From the NCBI GenBank assembly GCA_947497905.1, contig CANMIH010000001.1, forward strand, positions 124,001-188,000: 64,000 nt of DNA. The letters are read 5' to 3'. Below are positions 51,236-60,001 of the stretch, one piece after another. Position numbers and translations under genes: made by a program. The stretch is from an uncultured Pelagimonas sp. (GTDB taxonomy: Bacteria > Pseudomonadota > Alphaproteobacteria > Rhodobacterales > Rhodobacteraceae). Below the pieces are notes generated by a model. That model worked only from the letters and a program-made list of their open reading frames with translations, had not been told where the DNA came from and did not search any database. Every line of letters begins with the position of its first letter. Position 1 is the stretch's first letter.

Positions 51236-51973
51236 TTGGATCAGTCGATTGTGATTACGGGCGCGGGGCGCGGGATTGGGCGTGCCTGCGCAGAAGAGTT
51301 TCTGGTTGCGGGTTGGCGTGTTGGCCTGATTGGACGCTCGCCTGAGCCGCTTGAGGAATTGGCCGCCGCGCATGACGGCGCTTTGGCGCTGCCCTGTGAT
51401 GTCTGTGACGAAGCGGCGGTTGAGGCGGCTTTTGATCGGGCAATGGCCGAGTGGGGGCGCATTGATGCGCTGTTCAACAATGCCGGGGTGTCTGCCTTTG
51501 GTGGCACGGTGGATGAGATTTCTGTTGAGGACTGGCGGCGCTGTATTGATGTCAATCTGACCGGCAGTTTCATCTGCGCCCGGGCGGCGTTTTCCCGGAT
51601 GAAGACACAGGCGCCGCAGGGGGGGCGGATTATCAACAATGGTTCGATTTCGGCCCATGCGCCGCGCCCCGGTTCCGCGCCTTACACGGCGTCGAAACAC
51701 GCCATCACCGGGCTGACCAAAACCCTTTCTCTGGATGGGCGGGCCTTTGATATTGTCTGCAGCCAGATCGATATTGGGAATGCAGCGACTGAGATGGTGG
51801 CTCAGATTGCCAAAGGCGTGCCGCAGGCGGATGGCAGTGTGAAACCTGAGGCGACCATGGCTGTGCGCCATGTGGCGGAATCGGTGCGGCATATGGCCGA
51901 GATGCCGCTGTCGGCCAATGTGCAGTTCATGACCGTTATGGCGACCAAAATGCCCTATGTTGGGCGCGGCTGA
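51236..51973 (+). CDS. short-chain dehydrogenase/reductase
   Basis: A 245-residue NAD(P) oxidoreductase with TGAGRGIG at the start, NNAG, the catalytic Ser in NNGSISAH and YTASK. The open frame extends upstream to 51206, but TTG 51236 is chosen because GGGAGGG lies a few bases before it and the Rossmann motif begins about 6 residues later. It is probably a sugar or hydroxy-acid dehydrogenase in the same pathway as the dehydratase upstream. Its stop overlaps the GntR start (TGATG). Confidence 0.85.
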   Translation: MDQSIVITGAGRGIGRACAEEFLVAGWRVGLIGRSPEPLEELAAAHDGALALPCDVCDEAAVEAAFDRAMAEWGRIDALFNNAGVSAFGGTVDEISVEDWRRCIDVNLTGSFICARAAFSRMKTQAPQGGRIINNGSISAHAPRPGSAPYTASKHAITGLTKTLSLDGRAFDIVCSQIDIGNAATEMVAQIAKGVPQADGSVKPEATMAVRHVAESVRHMAEMPLSANVQFMTVMATKMPYVGRG

Positions 51974-52611
51974 TGGGTGAGACGCGGGTTGATCAGATCG
52001 CGGAAAGTCTGCGGCGCAGTATTCTGCGAGGGGATTTGCCTCCGGGTGCGCCGCTTAAAGAACGCGATTTTGCCGCTGAGATGGGGGTGAGCCGCACACC
52101 GATGCGCGAAGCCATCCGTCAACTGGCGAGCGAAGGGCTGGTTGAGTTGCGCCCGTCGCGCAGCCCCGTTGTGGCGGACCCGAGCTGGAAAGAGATCTCT
52201 GACAGCATTGATGTTCTGCGCGCGCTGGAGCTTTTGGCGGTTGAACAGGTGTGTTTGCAGGCCTCGGGTGAAGAGATTGATGAGATTGAGGTGATCCAGC
52301 GCCGTATGGAAGCTATGGTGGGGCAGGTGGATGATATCGATCTGTTCGAAGCGGATATGGCCTTTCATACAGCGATTGCCAATGCCTCACACAATGCGCC
52401 CTTGGCCGAGATGTATCAGGCCCTGCTGGCGCGGCTGTGGCGGGCGCGATTTCTGGGATCACGTGAGGGACGCAGTCTTGATGTGGTCTATACCCAGCAC
52501 AATGCCGTGATTTCCGCGATGCGCGCGCGCGACACCCAGCAGGCCCAAGCCGAAATGCGCGGCCATCTGGCCCTGCTGAAAGAGCGCATGAAGCTGGTGT
52601 TTTTCAGCTGA
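51973..52611 (+). CDS. GntR-family regulator (FCD/FadR subfamily)
   Basis: A 212-residue regulator. An N-terminal winged helix (FAAEMGVSRTPMREAIRQLASEGLVEL) is followed by an all-helical FCD ligand domain with a likely metal His in MAFHTAIANAS. It starts in the SDR stop codon, so it is translationally coupled. It probably represses both divergent units via the TGGTAT(A/G)CCA sites at 49167 and 49277, with a hydroxy or keto acid as inducer. Its 3' end overlaps the convergent AraC-type gene by 8 bp. Confidence 0.88.
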   Translation: MGETRVDQIAESLRRSILRGDLPPGAPLKERDFAAEMGVSRTPMREAIRQLASEGLVELRPSRSPVVADPSWKEISDSIDVLRALELLAVEQVCLQASGEEIDEIEVIQRRMEAMVGQVDDIDLFEADMAFHTAIANASHNAPLAEMYQALLARLWRARFLGSREGRSLDVVYTQHNAVISAMRARDTQQAQAEMRGHLALLKERMKLVFFS

Positions 52612-53569
52612 GCCGCAGGGCGCGTGGCGTGGTACCAAACTCTTTTCGAAAGGCGCGGGTGAGGGCGCTTGGATCTTCATAGCCGCAGCGTGTGCCAATT
52701 TCCGCAATCGAATAAGTGGTTTGCTGCACCATACGCCGGGCGGCGGCGAGGCGGAGGCTTCGGTAGGTGCTTTGTGGAGTACGTGCGGTGGCTTTGGCGA
52801 AATGTGCCTCAAGCGCGCGGGCCGAAATGCCCAGATGGGCGGCCACCTCGGGGATTGACAGGGGCGTTTCGAGATTGCGCCGCATCAGAGAAACCGCCAT
52901 TTCGACCCATTGGTCGTCCGAGTGCCGTTGGTGCGGTGTGGCCGAGAGATCGCGTTCGCCATGCATAAAGAGCGCTGAGACCTCAAGGCGCAGCATGGCG
53001 CCATGGTGCAGGCCTATGAGGTGCAGCATCAGCTCCATGGTTGTGCTGGCCCCGCCACAGGAAATGCGGTTGCGGTCGATGACAAACCGATCTTCGCTGA
53101 CCTCGATTTCGGGAAAGGTTTCCGCCAGATCAGTCAAAACATCCCAGTGAATGGTGGCACGGTATCCTTCAAGCAATCCGGCTTTGGCGAGAAGCCAGCT
53201 GCCAGTGTCGAACCCGCCCAGATGGGCGAACCGTTTGCTGGCAGCCCGCAATCCGCGTGAGGTTGCGGGCGTGGCATGATCTGGATGGCCGTAGCTGGGA
53301 ATGATCATCAACAGGTCGCCGCCGGGGTGGTCTGATAACGGCATGGCCGGGGTCACGGGCAACCCGGAAGAGGATTGCAGCGGTTTGCCGTCGAGGCTGA
53401 GAAACTCCCACTCATATAGCACTTGACCCGCCAGTGTATTGGAACCGCGCAGCGGTTCGATGGCATTGGCCAGACAGTGCATCGAAAACTGCGGAAAAAG
53501 CAGCACGCCGATGCGGCGGGTTTTTTGGGGTGTGGGCGTATCTAGCATGGTTTGATGTGAACTCTGCAT
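52604..53569 (-). CDS. AraC-family regulator with DJ-1/GATase1 domain (GlxA/CdhR type)
   Basis: A protein of about 321 residues with an N-terminal class I glutamine-amidotransferase-like domain (IGVLLFPQFSMHCLANAIEPLR...CGGASTTMELML) and a C-terminal AraC/XylS pair of helix-turn-helix motifs (IPEVAAHLGISARALEAHFAK, IAEIGTRCGYEDPSALTRAFRKEFG). GbdR and CdhR, activators of betaine and carnitine catabolism, share this layout. It is divergent from the carnitine-type operon, whose activator it probably is. The start is uncertain (53584, 53569 or 53548); none has a clear ribosome site. Confidence 0.85.
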   Translation of the reverse strand: MQSSHQTMLDTPTPQKTRRIGVLLFPQFSMHCLANAIEPLRGSNTLAGQVLYEWEFLSLDGKPLQSSSGLPVTPAMPLSDHPGGDLLMIIPSYGHPDHATPATSRGLRAASKRFAHLGGFDTGSWLLAKAGLLEGYRATIHWDVLTDLAETFPEIEVSEDRFVIDRNRISCGGASTTMELMLHLIGLHHGAMLRLEVSALFMHGERDLSATPHQRHSDDQWVEMAVSLMRRNLETPLSIPEVAAHLGISARALEAHFAKATARTPQSTYRSLRLAAARRMVQQTTYSIAEIGTRCGYEDPSALTRAFRKEFGTTPRALRLS

Positions 53570-53624
53570 GATGCGTGAGGTCAAGCGCGCTTTTACTGTC
53601 CTCCAATCAAAAGGAGCGCCGCAG

Positions 53625-54785
53625 ATGCATTTTGGTCTGAGTGACGAACAAGAGATGATCGTATCTACGGTCCGTAGCTTTGTCGAAAATGAGATTTATC
53701 CGCATGAGGATATGGTCGAGCGCACAGGGCAGGTGCCGCATGAGCTTGGCATGGAGATCAAGCAGAAATGCATCGATCTGGGGTTTTACGCCTGTAACTT
53801 TCCCGAAGAGGTTGGCGGCGCGGGCCTGAGCCACATGGATTTCACCCTCGTCGAGCGGGAGTTGGGCCGGGGCAGCATGGCGCTGACCCATTTCTTTGGC
53901 CGCCCACAAAACATCCTGATGGCCTGTGAGGGTGAGCAGAAAGAGAAATATCTTCTGCCAGCGGTTCGCGGGGAACGGATGGATGCTCTGGCGATGACCG
54001 AGCCGGATGCGGGTTCAGATGTGCGGGGCATGAAATGCTCGGCCACGCGCGACGGGGGCGATTGGGTTCTCAAAGGTTCCAAGCACTTTATCTCAGGCGC
54101 AGAGCACGCGGATTTCTTCATTGTTTTTGTGGCCACCGGTGTGGACGAGACCCCACGCGGACCGAAAAAACGCATCACCTGTTTTCTTGTTGATCGCGGC
54201 CATCCGGGGTTTGAGGTGCGCGAAGGCTATAACTCGGTCAGCCACAAAGGATACAAAAACTATATCCTGACCTTTGATGATTGTCGCCTGCCTGATGCGC
54301 AGGTTCTGGGCGAGGTCGATGGTGGCTTTGATGTGATGAATGAGTGGCTCTATGCCACCCGCCTGACTGTTGCGGCCTTCTGTGTAGGCCGGGCGCGCCG
54401 GTGCTTTGACTATGCGCTGAACTATTCGGCAGAGCGCAAACAGTTCGGCCAGCAGATCGGCAAGTTTCAGGGCATCAGCTTTCAGATCGCGGATATGATC
54501 ACCGAGATCGATGCCGCAGATCTGCTGACACTCTCGGGGGCCTGGCGCTTGGATCAAGGGCTTCCGGCGAACCGTGAGATCGCCAGCGCCAAGGTTTATG
54601 CCAGCGAAATGCTGGCGCGGGTCACCGACACCACCTTGCAGATCTTTGGCGGTATGGGGTTGATGGACGACTTCCCGATCGAACGCTTCTGGCGGGATGC
54701 ACGGGTTGAACGGATTTGGGATGGCACAAGCGAGATCCAGCGGCATATCATCAGCCGTGATTTGCTAAGACCTCTCGGAGCCTAA
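53625..54785 (+). CDS. acyl-CoA dehydrogenase (probable gamma-butyrobetainyl-CoA type)
   Basis: A 386-residue FAD enzyme with the family signatures ALAMTEPDAGSDVRG and FGQQIGKFQGISFQIADM. The C-terminal active-site loop reads RIWDGTSEIQR, whereas the common form is YEGTSEIQR, whose Glu is the catalytic base in short- and medium-chain enzymes; here it is Asp. ATG 53625 with AAAGGAG upstream is preferred to an earlier in-frame start. As first gene of the operon with caiD, it probably oxidises gamma-butyrobetainyl-CoA to crotonobetainyl-CoA; this is inference from context. Confidence 0.87.
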   Translation: MHFGLSDEQEMIVSTVRSFVENEIYPHEDMVERTGQVPHELGMEIKQKCIDLGFYACNFPEEVGGAGLSHMDFTLVERELGRGSMALTHFFGRPQNILMACEGEQKEKYLLPAVRGERMDALAMTEPDAGSDVRGMKCSATRDGGDWVLKGSKHFISGAEHADFFIVFVATGVDETPRGPKKRITCFLVDRGHPGFEVREGYNSVSHKGYKNYILTFDDCRLPDAQVLGEVDGGFDVMNEWLYATRLTVAAFCVGRARRCFDYALNYSAERKQFGQQIGKFQGISFQIADMITEIDAADLLTLSGAWRLDQGLPANREIASAKVYASEMLARVTDTTLQIFGGMGLMDDFPIERFWRDARVERIWDGTSEIQRHIISRDLLRPLGA

Positions 54786-54787
54786 AC

Positions 54788-55093
54788 GTGACCAACCCCA
54801 CCGCCAAACCTCAGGTGTCCATCGCCTATTGTATCGGATGTAACTGGCTTCTGCGCGCCGGATGGATGGCGCAGGAGCTGTTGCAGACCTTCAAAGACGA
54901 TCTGGGGGGCGTGATGCTGATCCCCAGCGACATGGGCGGGACCTATGAGATCAAGGTGGGGGAGACTGTGATTTGGGAACGCAAACGCGATGGGGGCTTT
55001 CCGGATGTGAAAGAACTGAAATCGCGGGTGCGGGACCTGATCGAACCGGAACGGAGCCTGGGCCATATCGACCGGGCGGCAGATCAGACATGA
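54788..55093 (+). CDS. SelT/SelW/SelH-family thioredoxin-like protein (Cys form)
   Basis: A 101-residue Rdx-family protein. The redox motif CIGC in IAYCIGCNWLLRA is a CxxC homologue of the CxxU site of selenoprotein W, and the fold ends with the typical segment ERKRDGGFPDVKELKSRVRD. GTG 54788 starts 2 bases after the dehydrogenase stop, with GGAG 7 bases upstream. A redox partner role for the neighbouring enzymes is possible but not shown. No selenocysteine codon is needed here. Confidence 0.85.
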   Translation: MTNPTAKPQVSIAYCIGCNWLLRAGWMAQELLQTFKDDLGGVMLIPSDMGGTYEIKVGETVIWERKRDGGFPDVKELKSRVRDLIEPERSLGHIDRAADQT

Positions 55094-55099
55094 GGGCCG

Positions 55100-57172
55100 A
55101 TGCTAAAGAGTGTTGCTGATGCCAAGGGAGGGCGGTTGGCGCGGTTTCTGAAACCGGCGTCGATTGCGGTTGTTGGTGGCGGTGCCTGGGGCGCCAATGT
55201 GATCGCACAGTGTCGTCAAACCGGGTTTGACGGCCCGATCTGGCCGGTGCATCCAAAGAAATCAGAGGTGGCAGGCGAGGCGGCCTTTGCCAGCGTGGCG
55301 GATCTACCGGGGGTGCCGGATGCGGTGTTTGTGGGCGTGAACCGCTATGCCACCGTTGATGTGATGCGTGACCTATCGGCGCTGGGAGCGGGCGGGGCGG
55401 TCTGTTTCGCCAGTGGATTTGCCGAGGCGCAGGCCGAACTTGACGACGGAGCCGAGCTTCAGGCCGCGTTGATGGCAGCGGCAGGCGACATGCCTTTCCT
55501 AGGCCCCAACTGTTATGGGTTTATCAACGCACTGGATGGGGCCGCGCTTTGGCCGGATCAACATGGCGCGCTGCGCTGTGACAGTGGCGTTGCGATCCTG
55601 ACCCAAAGTTCGAACATTGCCCTTAATATGACGATGCAGATGCGCGGCTTGCCAATTGCCTATATCGGCACATTAGGCAATCAGGCGCAGATTGATCTGG
55701 CGGTGCTGGGGCAGGCGGTTTTGGAGGATCCGCGTGTAACCGCGCTTGGTCTGCATATCGAAGGCATTTCCGACATTCGCGCCTTTGAGGCACTCGCGGC
55801 GCGGGCAGCTGAACTGGGCAAACGTGTTGTGGCGGTCAAGGTGGGGGCCTCGGATCAGGCCCATGCGGCCACCGTGTCCCACACCGCGTCTTTGGCGGGC
55901 AGTGATGCAGGCGCGCGGGCGCTGTTGCAACGGTTGGGCATTGCGCAGGTCGGATCGCTGGCTGCGATGCTGGAGACCTTGAAGATCCTGCACACGGTTG
56001 GCCCATTGGCGAGCAATCAGGTGGCTTCGATGTCCTGTTCCGGGGGCGAAGCCAGCCTGATGGCGGATACGGCTTTGGGCTATGATGTTGACTATCCGGC
56101 GCTGAGCGCGGAGCAGAAAACCGCCCTGCGCGAGGCGCTTGGGCCCAAGGTGGCGCTGGCCAACCCATTGGATTACCACACCTACATCTGGGCGGATCGC
56201 GTGGCGTTGACGGCTTGTTTCTCGGGCATGATGCAGGGGAGTGATCTGGCGCTGGGCATGGTGGTGCTGGACTTTCCACGTGGGGACCGCTGTTCGGCAG
56301 CGGAATGGGACTATGTGATTGAGGCGGTCGATGAGACCGCCAAAACCACCGGTCGGCCAATGGCGGTTCTGGCAAGCCTGACCGAAACCCTGCCCGAGGC
56401 GGTGGCGCGGGATCTGATCGATCGCGGTGTTGTGCCGCTTTGTGGTATGAGCGAGTCGCTTGAGGCCGTGGCCGCCGCCGCTTGGCTAGGTCGAACCCAG
56501 CCCGGAACGCCGGTGTTGCTACCGGAGGCGGGCGACCGCGAGCTGGCGGCGCTGAGCGAAGGAGAGGCCAAAGCGGCCTTGGCCCAGCATGGTCTGCGGG
56601 TGCCCGGGGCTAAACGTGTCAGCACTGCGCAGGGTGCTGTGGAAGCAGCCCGCGAGATCGGCTTTCCTGTTGTGCTGAAAGGCGAGGGGTTTGCCCATAA
56701 AACCGAAGCCGGTGCTGTGCGTCTGGGGCTGAATAGCGCGGATGAGGTGCAGGAGGCGGCCGAGGCCATGGGCGCCAAGGGCTATCTTGTGGAAGAGATG
56801 GTGCCCGATGCGGTGGCCGAACTGTTGATTGGCGTGTTGCGGGATCCTGTGCATGGGTTTGTGCTCACACTTGGAGCAGGCGGTGTCATGACTGAAATCC
56901 TGCAAGACACGCAATCGCTTTTGCTGCCGGTCTCTGATGCGGACATTTCGGCGGCCTTGGACAGCCTGCGCATTGGGCCGCTTTTGGCGGGGTATCGCGG
57001 AGCCGCCGGTGCCGACCGCGCCCGTATCATTGCGGCGGTGCAATCCGTTGCAGATTTTGTGGCGGTACATGTTGATGTGCTCGCCGAAGTGGAAATCAAT
57101 CCGCTGCTTTGTCTGGAAAAAGACGCGGTGGCTGTGGATGCCTTGATCCGTTGGGAGGAAAATGATGGATAG
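55100..57172 (+). CDS. ADP-forming acyl-CoA synthetase (acetate-CoA ligase family)
   Basis: A 690-residue fused protein. It has an N-terminal CoA-binding Rossmann domain (SIAVVGGGAWGANVIAQC), flavodoxin-like ligase domains with the expected phospho-His in SHTASLAGSD and the segment SCSGGEASLMAD, and a C-terminal ATP-grasp domain (FPVVLKGEGFAHKTEAGAV, LVEEMVPDAVAELLIG). It would activate the pathway substrate, probably a betaine such as gamma-butyrobetaine or carnitine, to its CoA thioester. It starts 6 bp after the SelW-like stop and overlaps caiD by 8 bp. Confidence 0.86.
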   Translation: MLKSVADAKGGRLARFLKPASIAVVGGGAWGANVIAQCRQTGFDGPIWPVHPKKSEVAGEAAFASVADLPGVPDAVFVGVNRYATVDVMRDLSALGAGGAVCFASGFAEAQAELDDGAELQAALMAAAGDMPFLGPNCYGFINALDGAALWPDQHGALRCDSGVAILTQSSNIALNMTMQMRGLPIAYIGTLGNQAQIDLAVLGQAVLEDPRVTALGLHIEGISDIRAFEALAARAAELGKRVVAVKVGASDQAHAATVSHTASLAGSDAGARALLQRLGIAQVGSLAAMLETLKILHTVGPLASNQVASMSCSGGEASLMADTALGYDVDYPALSAEQKTALREALGPKVALANPLDYHTYIWADRVALTACFSGMMQGSDLALGMVVLDFPRGDRCSAAEWDYVIEAVDETAKTTGRPMAVLASLTETLPEAVARDLIDRGVVPLCGMSESLEAVAAAAWLGRTQPGTPVLLPEAGDRELAALSEGEAKAALAQHGLRVPGAKRVSTAQGAVEAAREIGFPVVLKGEGFAHKTEAGAVRLGLNSADEVQEAAEAMGAKGYLVEEMVPDAVAELLIGVLRDPVHGFVLTLGAGGVMTEILQDTQSLLLPVSDADISAALDSLRIGPLLAGYRGAAGADRARIIAAVQSVADFVAVHVDVLAEVEINPLLCLEKDAVAVDALIRWEENDG

Positions 57173-57947
57173 TCCAATTCATGTGGAGCGCCGGGGGCAT
57201 GTGTTCGAGGTCACCTTGAACCGTGGTAAGGCCAATGCCATCGATCTGGAAACCAGTCGGTTGATGGGGCAGATTTTTACTGAGTTTCGGGATGATCCCG
57301 AAATGCGCGTTGCAGTGGTGGCTTCGGCCAACGAAAAGTTTTTCTGCCCCGGCTGGGATCTGAAAGCTGCCGCGGACGGTGATGCGGTTGATGGCGACTA
57401 TGGGGTTGGTGGTTTTGGTGGCTTGCAGGAACTGCGCGGGCTGAACAAACCGGTGATCATGGCGGTGAATGGCATCTGCTGCGGGGGCGGTCTGGAAATT
57501 GCGCTGTCAGGAGACATCATTTTGGCCTCAGATACGGCAAGTTTCGCGCTGCCTGAAATTCGCTCGGGCACCGTGGCAGATGCGGCGAGCATCAAGCTGC
57601 CCAAACGCATTCCCTATCACATTGCGATGGAGATGTTGCTGACCGGGCGTTGGATTGAGGCAGAGGAAGCCGCGCGCTGGGGGATGATCAACCAGATCCA
57701 TGCCAAAGATGATCTTCTGGCGAAGGCGCGTGAGATGGCCGATCTTTTGGCCTCGGGCCCGCCGCTGGTCTATGCTGCGATCAAAGAGGTGGTGCGCGAG
57801 GCGGAGGACATGAAGTTCCAGGACGCGCTGAACAAAATCACCAAATCGCAGTTTGAAACGGTGGAAAAACTGTATCGGTCTGAGGACCAGCTGGAAGGCG
57901 CACGCGCCTTTGCCGAGAAACGCGATCCGGTCTGGAAAGGCCGCTAA
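57165..57947 (+). CDS. caiD: CaiD: carnitinyl-CoA dehydratase / crotonobetainyl-CoA hydratase
   Basis: A 260-residue crotonase-fold enzyme. It matches E. coli CaiD closely at several places I recall: GWDLKAAA with the following GGFGGL, the oxyanion stretch NGICCGGGLEIALSGD, ASFALPE, and a C-terminus of FAEKRDPVWKGR. It would interconvert crotonobetainyl-CoA and L-carnitinyl-CoA. Of two adjacent ATGs the second (57165) is preferred, 7 bases after GGGAGG. It overlaps the end of the CoA synthetase gene, so it is translationally coupled. Confidence 0.9.
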   Translation: MDSPIHVERRGHVFEVTLNRGKANAIDLETSRLMGQIFTEFRDDPEMRVAVVASANEKFFCPGWDLKAAADGDAVDGDYGVGGFGGLQELRGLNKPVIMAVNGICCGGGLEIALSGDIILASDTASFALPEIRSGTVADAASIKLPKRIPYHIAMEMLLTGRWIEAEEAARWGMINQIHAKDDLLAKAREMADLLASGPPLVYAAIKEVVREAEDMKFQDALNKITKSQFETVEKLYRSEDQLEGARAFAEKRDPVWKGR

Positions 57948-58049
57948 ATTTTTGGGCCCATTTGGGAGGGGATGGCGCTTGTGCCTTTGGCACCTCGCCC
58001 CACCCACCGTCCCATCGGGCCGTGACATGAGACAGATAAGGAGGGCGTC

Positions 58050-58961
58050 ATGCCTTTGACCATGAACCGTGAGGTTTTCATCACCGCCGCTGTGACCGGA
58101 TCGGGCGGTACGCAGGACCGCAGCCCACATGTGCCGCGCTCGCCGCAACAGATTGCCGAGAGCGCCATCGACGCGGCCAAAGCAGGCGCGGCGATTGTGC
58201 ATTGCCACGTGCGCGACCCAGAAACCGGTGCGCCATCGCGGGACCTGAAGCTCTATCGCGAAGTGACCGACCGCATTCGTGACGCCGAAGTGGATGTTGT
58301 TCTCAACCTCACTGCAGGTATGGGTGGGGACATTGTCTTTGGCTCTGCCGATGCGCCGTTTCCCGTGAATCAGGCCGGTACGGACATGATTGGTGCCGAA
58401 GAGCGCGTGGCGCATGTGGCAGAATGTCTGCCTGAAATCTGTACCCTGGATTGCGGCACAATGAACTTTGCCGAAGCCGATTACGTGATGACCAACACGC
58501 CGGGTATGCTGACCGCCATGGGCCGGATGATGACCGAACTGGGGGTCAAGCCCGAGATCGAAGCCTTTGACACCGGCCACCTGTGGTACGCCAAGCAGCT
58601 GGTGAAAGACGGAGTTCTGGACAGCCCGGCGCTGGTGCAGCTCTGCATGGGTGTGCCATGGGGTGCGCCCAATGATCTCAACACCTTTATGGCGATGGTC
58701 AACAATGTGCCTGACGACTGGACCTGGTCGGCCTTCAGCCTGGGCCGTGATCAGATGCCCTATGCAGCTGCTTCGGTTCTGGCGGGTGGCAACGTCCGGG
58801 TCGGCTTGGAGGACAACCTGTTCCTCGACAAGGGTGTGCTGGCCACCAATGCGCAACTGGTGGAGCGAGCGGTTGGTGTGATCGAAGGCATGGGTGCCAA
58901 GATCATCGGCCCTGAGGCCGTGCGTGAAAAGCTGGGTCTGACCAAACGCGCGCCGCGCTAA
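58050..58961 (+). CDS. BKACE (DUF849) beta-keto acid cleavage enzyme, probable dehydrocarnitine type
   Basis: A 303-residue TIM barrel of the beta-keto acid cleavage family with the zinc motif VHCHVRDPETG and the segment EAFDTGHLW. These enzymes condense a 3-keto acid with acetyl-CoA, giving acetoacetyl-CoA and a shortened CoA product or free acid. Next to caiD, the likely substrate is 3-dehydrocarnitine, yielding glycine betaine. AAGGAGG lies 5 bases before ATG 58050. No L-carnitine dehydrogenase gene is in the window. Confidence 0.87.
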   Translation: MPLTMNREVFITAAVTGSGGTQDRSPHVPRSPQQIAESAIDAAKAGAAIVHCHVRDPETGAPSRDLKLYREVTDRIRDAEVDVVLNLTAGMGGDIVFGSADAPFPVNQAGTDMIGAEERVAHVAECLPEICTLDCGTMNFAEADYVMTNTPGMLTAMGRMMTELGVKPEIEAFDTGHLWYAKQLVKDGVLDSPALVQLCMGVPWGAPNDLNTFMAMVNNVPDDWTWSAFSLGRDQMPYAAASVLAGGNVRVGLEDNLFLDKGVLATNAQLVERAVGVIEGMGAKIIGPEAVREKLGLTKRAPR

Positions 58962-58972
58962 TGTAAATTGAT

Positions 58973-58994
58973 TGAGAGGGGGATCCCCCTCTCA
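58973..58994. terminator. palindromic hairpin after the BKACE gene
   Basis: A perfect palindrome of 22 bases (GAGAGGGGGAT and its complement with flanking T/A) 11 bases after the BKACE stop. There is no clear T tract, so it ends or protects the operon transcript less certainly than a canonical terminator. Confidence 0.6.
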
Positions 58995-59043
58995 CTCCGC
59001 CGGGGTGCTGTGCCCTAAAAGACCGGTTGGATCGAATGTAGCC

Positions 59044-59910
59044 TCAGGCGACGTGTTCGAGTTTGACCTCAGGCGTCACGCCCAAGGCGAAACAGACATC
59101 GCGGGTCAGTTCCGGGCGGTTCAATGTGTAGAAATGAAGTTTCTCCACGCCCCCCTCGATCAGATCGCTGCACAGCTCGGTGCATAGGGCCGTGGCAAGA
59201 AGATCCTCACGATTGTCGCGTGTGGCTTTGGTAAAGGCCTCATCCACCCAAGAGGGGATATGGGTGCCACAGCGTTTGGCAAAGGCCCGCGCGCCCTTCC
59301 AGTTTTCGATCGGAAGAATGCCCGGCACAATCGCCTGATCTATGCCCGCTTTGGCGGCCGCATCCCGAAAGCGGAAAAAGGTTTCGGCTTCAAAGAAAAA
59401 CTGGGTCAGGGCTTCGGTGGCACCGGCATCCAGTTTGCGTTTCAGCCAATCAATATCGGAGGCGAGGGACGAGGCCTCGGGATGTGTATCGGGATAGGCC
59501 CCAACGCGGATGTTGAAATTCCCGGTTTTGGCCAGTGCTTTGATCAATTCGACCGAATGGGCGAAACCCGTGGGGTGAGGGACAAACCCCGGTGCATCTT
59601 TGGGTGGATCGCCGCGCAGGGCCACGATGTCACGCACACCCGCATCGGCAAAGTCCTGAGCGATTTTAAGTGTTTCCGAGCGTGACGCATTCACACAGGT
59701 GAGATGCGCGGCGGTGCGCAGGCCGGAATGTTTGTGCAGGGTCGCAACAACGTCCCGTGTCAGATCGCGGGTGGTGCCGCCTGCGCCGTAGGTGACCGAG
59801 ACAAATCGCGGCTTGAGAGGGGCCAGCATCTGAACCGTGTCCCATAGCCGAAAAGTAGCCTCGATGTTGCGAGGTGGGAAAAACTCAAACGAAATTTCGG
59901 GTGCGGACAT
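59044..59910 (-). CDS. metF: MetF: 5,10-methylenetetrahydrofolate reductase
   Basis: A 288-residue FAD TIM barrel that reduces methylene-THF to methyl-THF for methionine synthesis. The family start ISFEFFPPRN and segments VTYGAGGTTRD, LTCVNAS, DIVALRGDPP and QFFFEAETFFRF are visible. AAAGGT precedes ATG 59910. It is divergent from a LysR-type gene, the usual metF-metR layout. It is convergent with the carnitine-type operon and could use methyl groups derived from betaine. Confidence 0.94.
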   Translation of the reverse strand: MSAPEISFEFFPPRNIEATFRLWDTVQMLAPLKPRFVSVTYGAGGTTRDLTRDVVATLHKHSGLRTAAHLTCVNASRSETLKIAQDFADAGVRDIVALRGDPPKDAPGFVPHPTGFAHSVELIKALAKTGNFNIRVGAYPDTHPEASSLASDIDWLKRKLDAGATEALTQFFFEAETFFRFRDAAAKAGIDQAIVPGILPIENWKGARAFAKRCGTHIPSWVDEAFTKATRDNREDLLATALCTELCSDLIEGGVEKLHFYTLNRPELTRDVCFALGVTPEVKLEHVA

Positions 59911-59960
59911 CGGTCTACCTTTCAGGATCGGTTGCGCCTGTTGTGCCGTAGATGTAGTTG

Positions 59961-59973
59961 TGAGACAAATTCA
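59961..59973. promoter_or_regulatory. possible MetR box
   Basis: TGAGACAAATTCA resembles the MetR consensus TGAA-N5-TTCA with one mismatch and lies midway between metF and the LysR gene. It is a weak call, made mostly from position. Confidence 0.35.
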
Positions 59974-60001
59974 TAATTCTCAAGATCAACATGAGGCTGA
60001 T

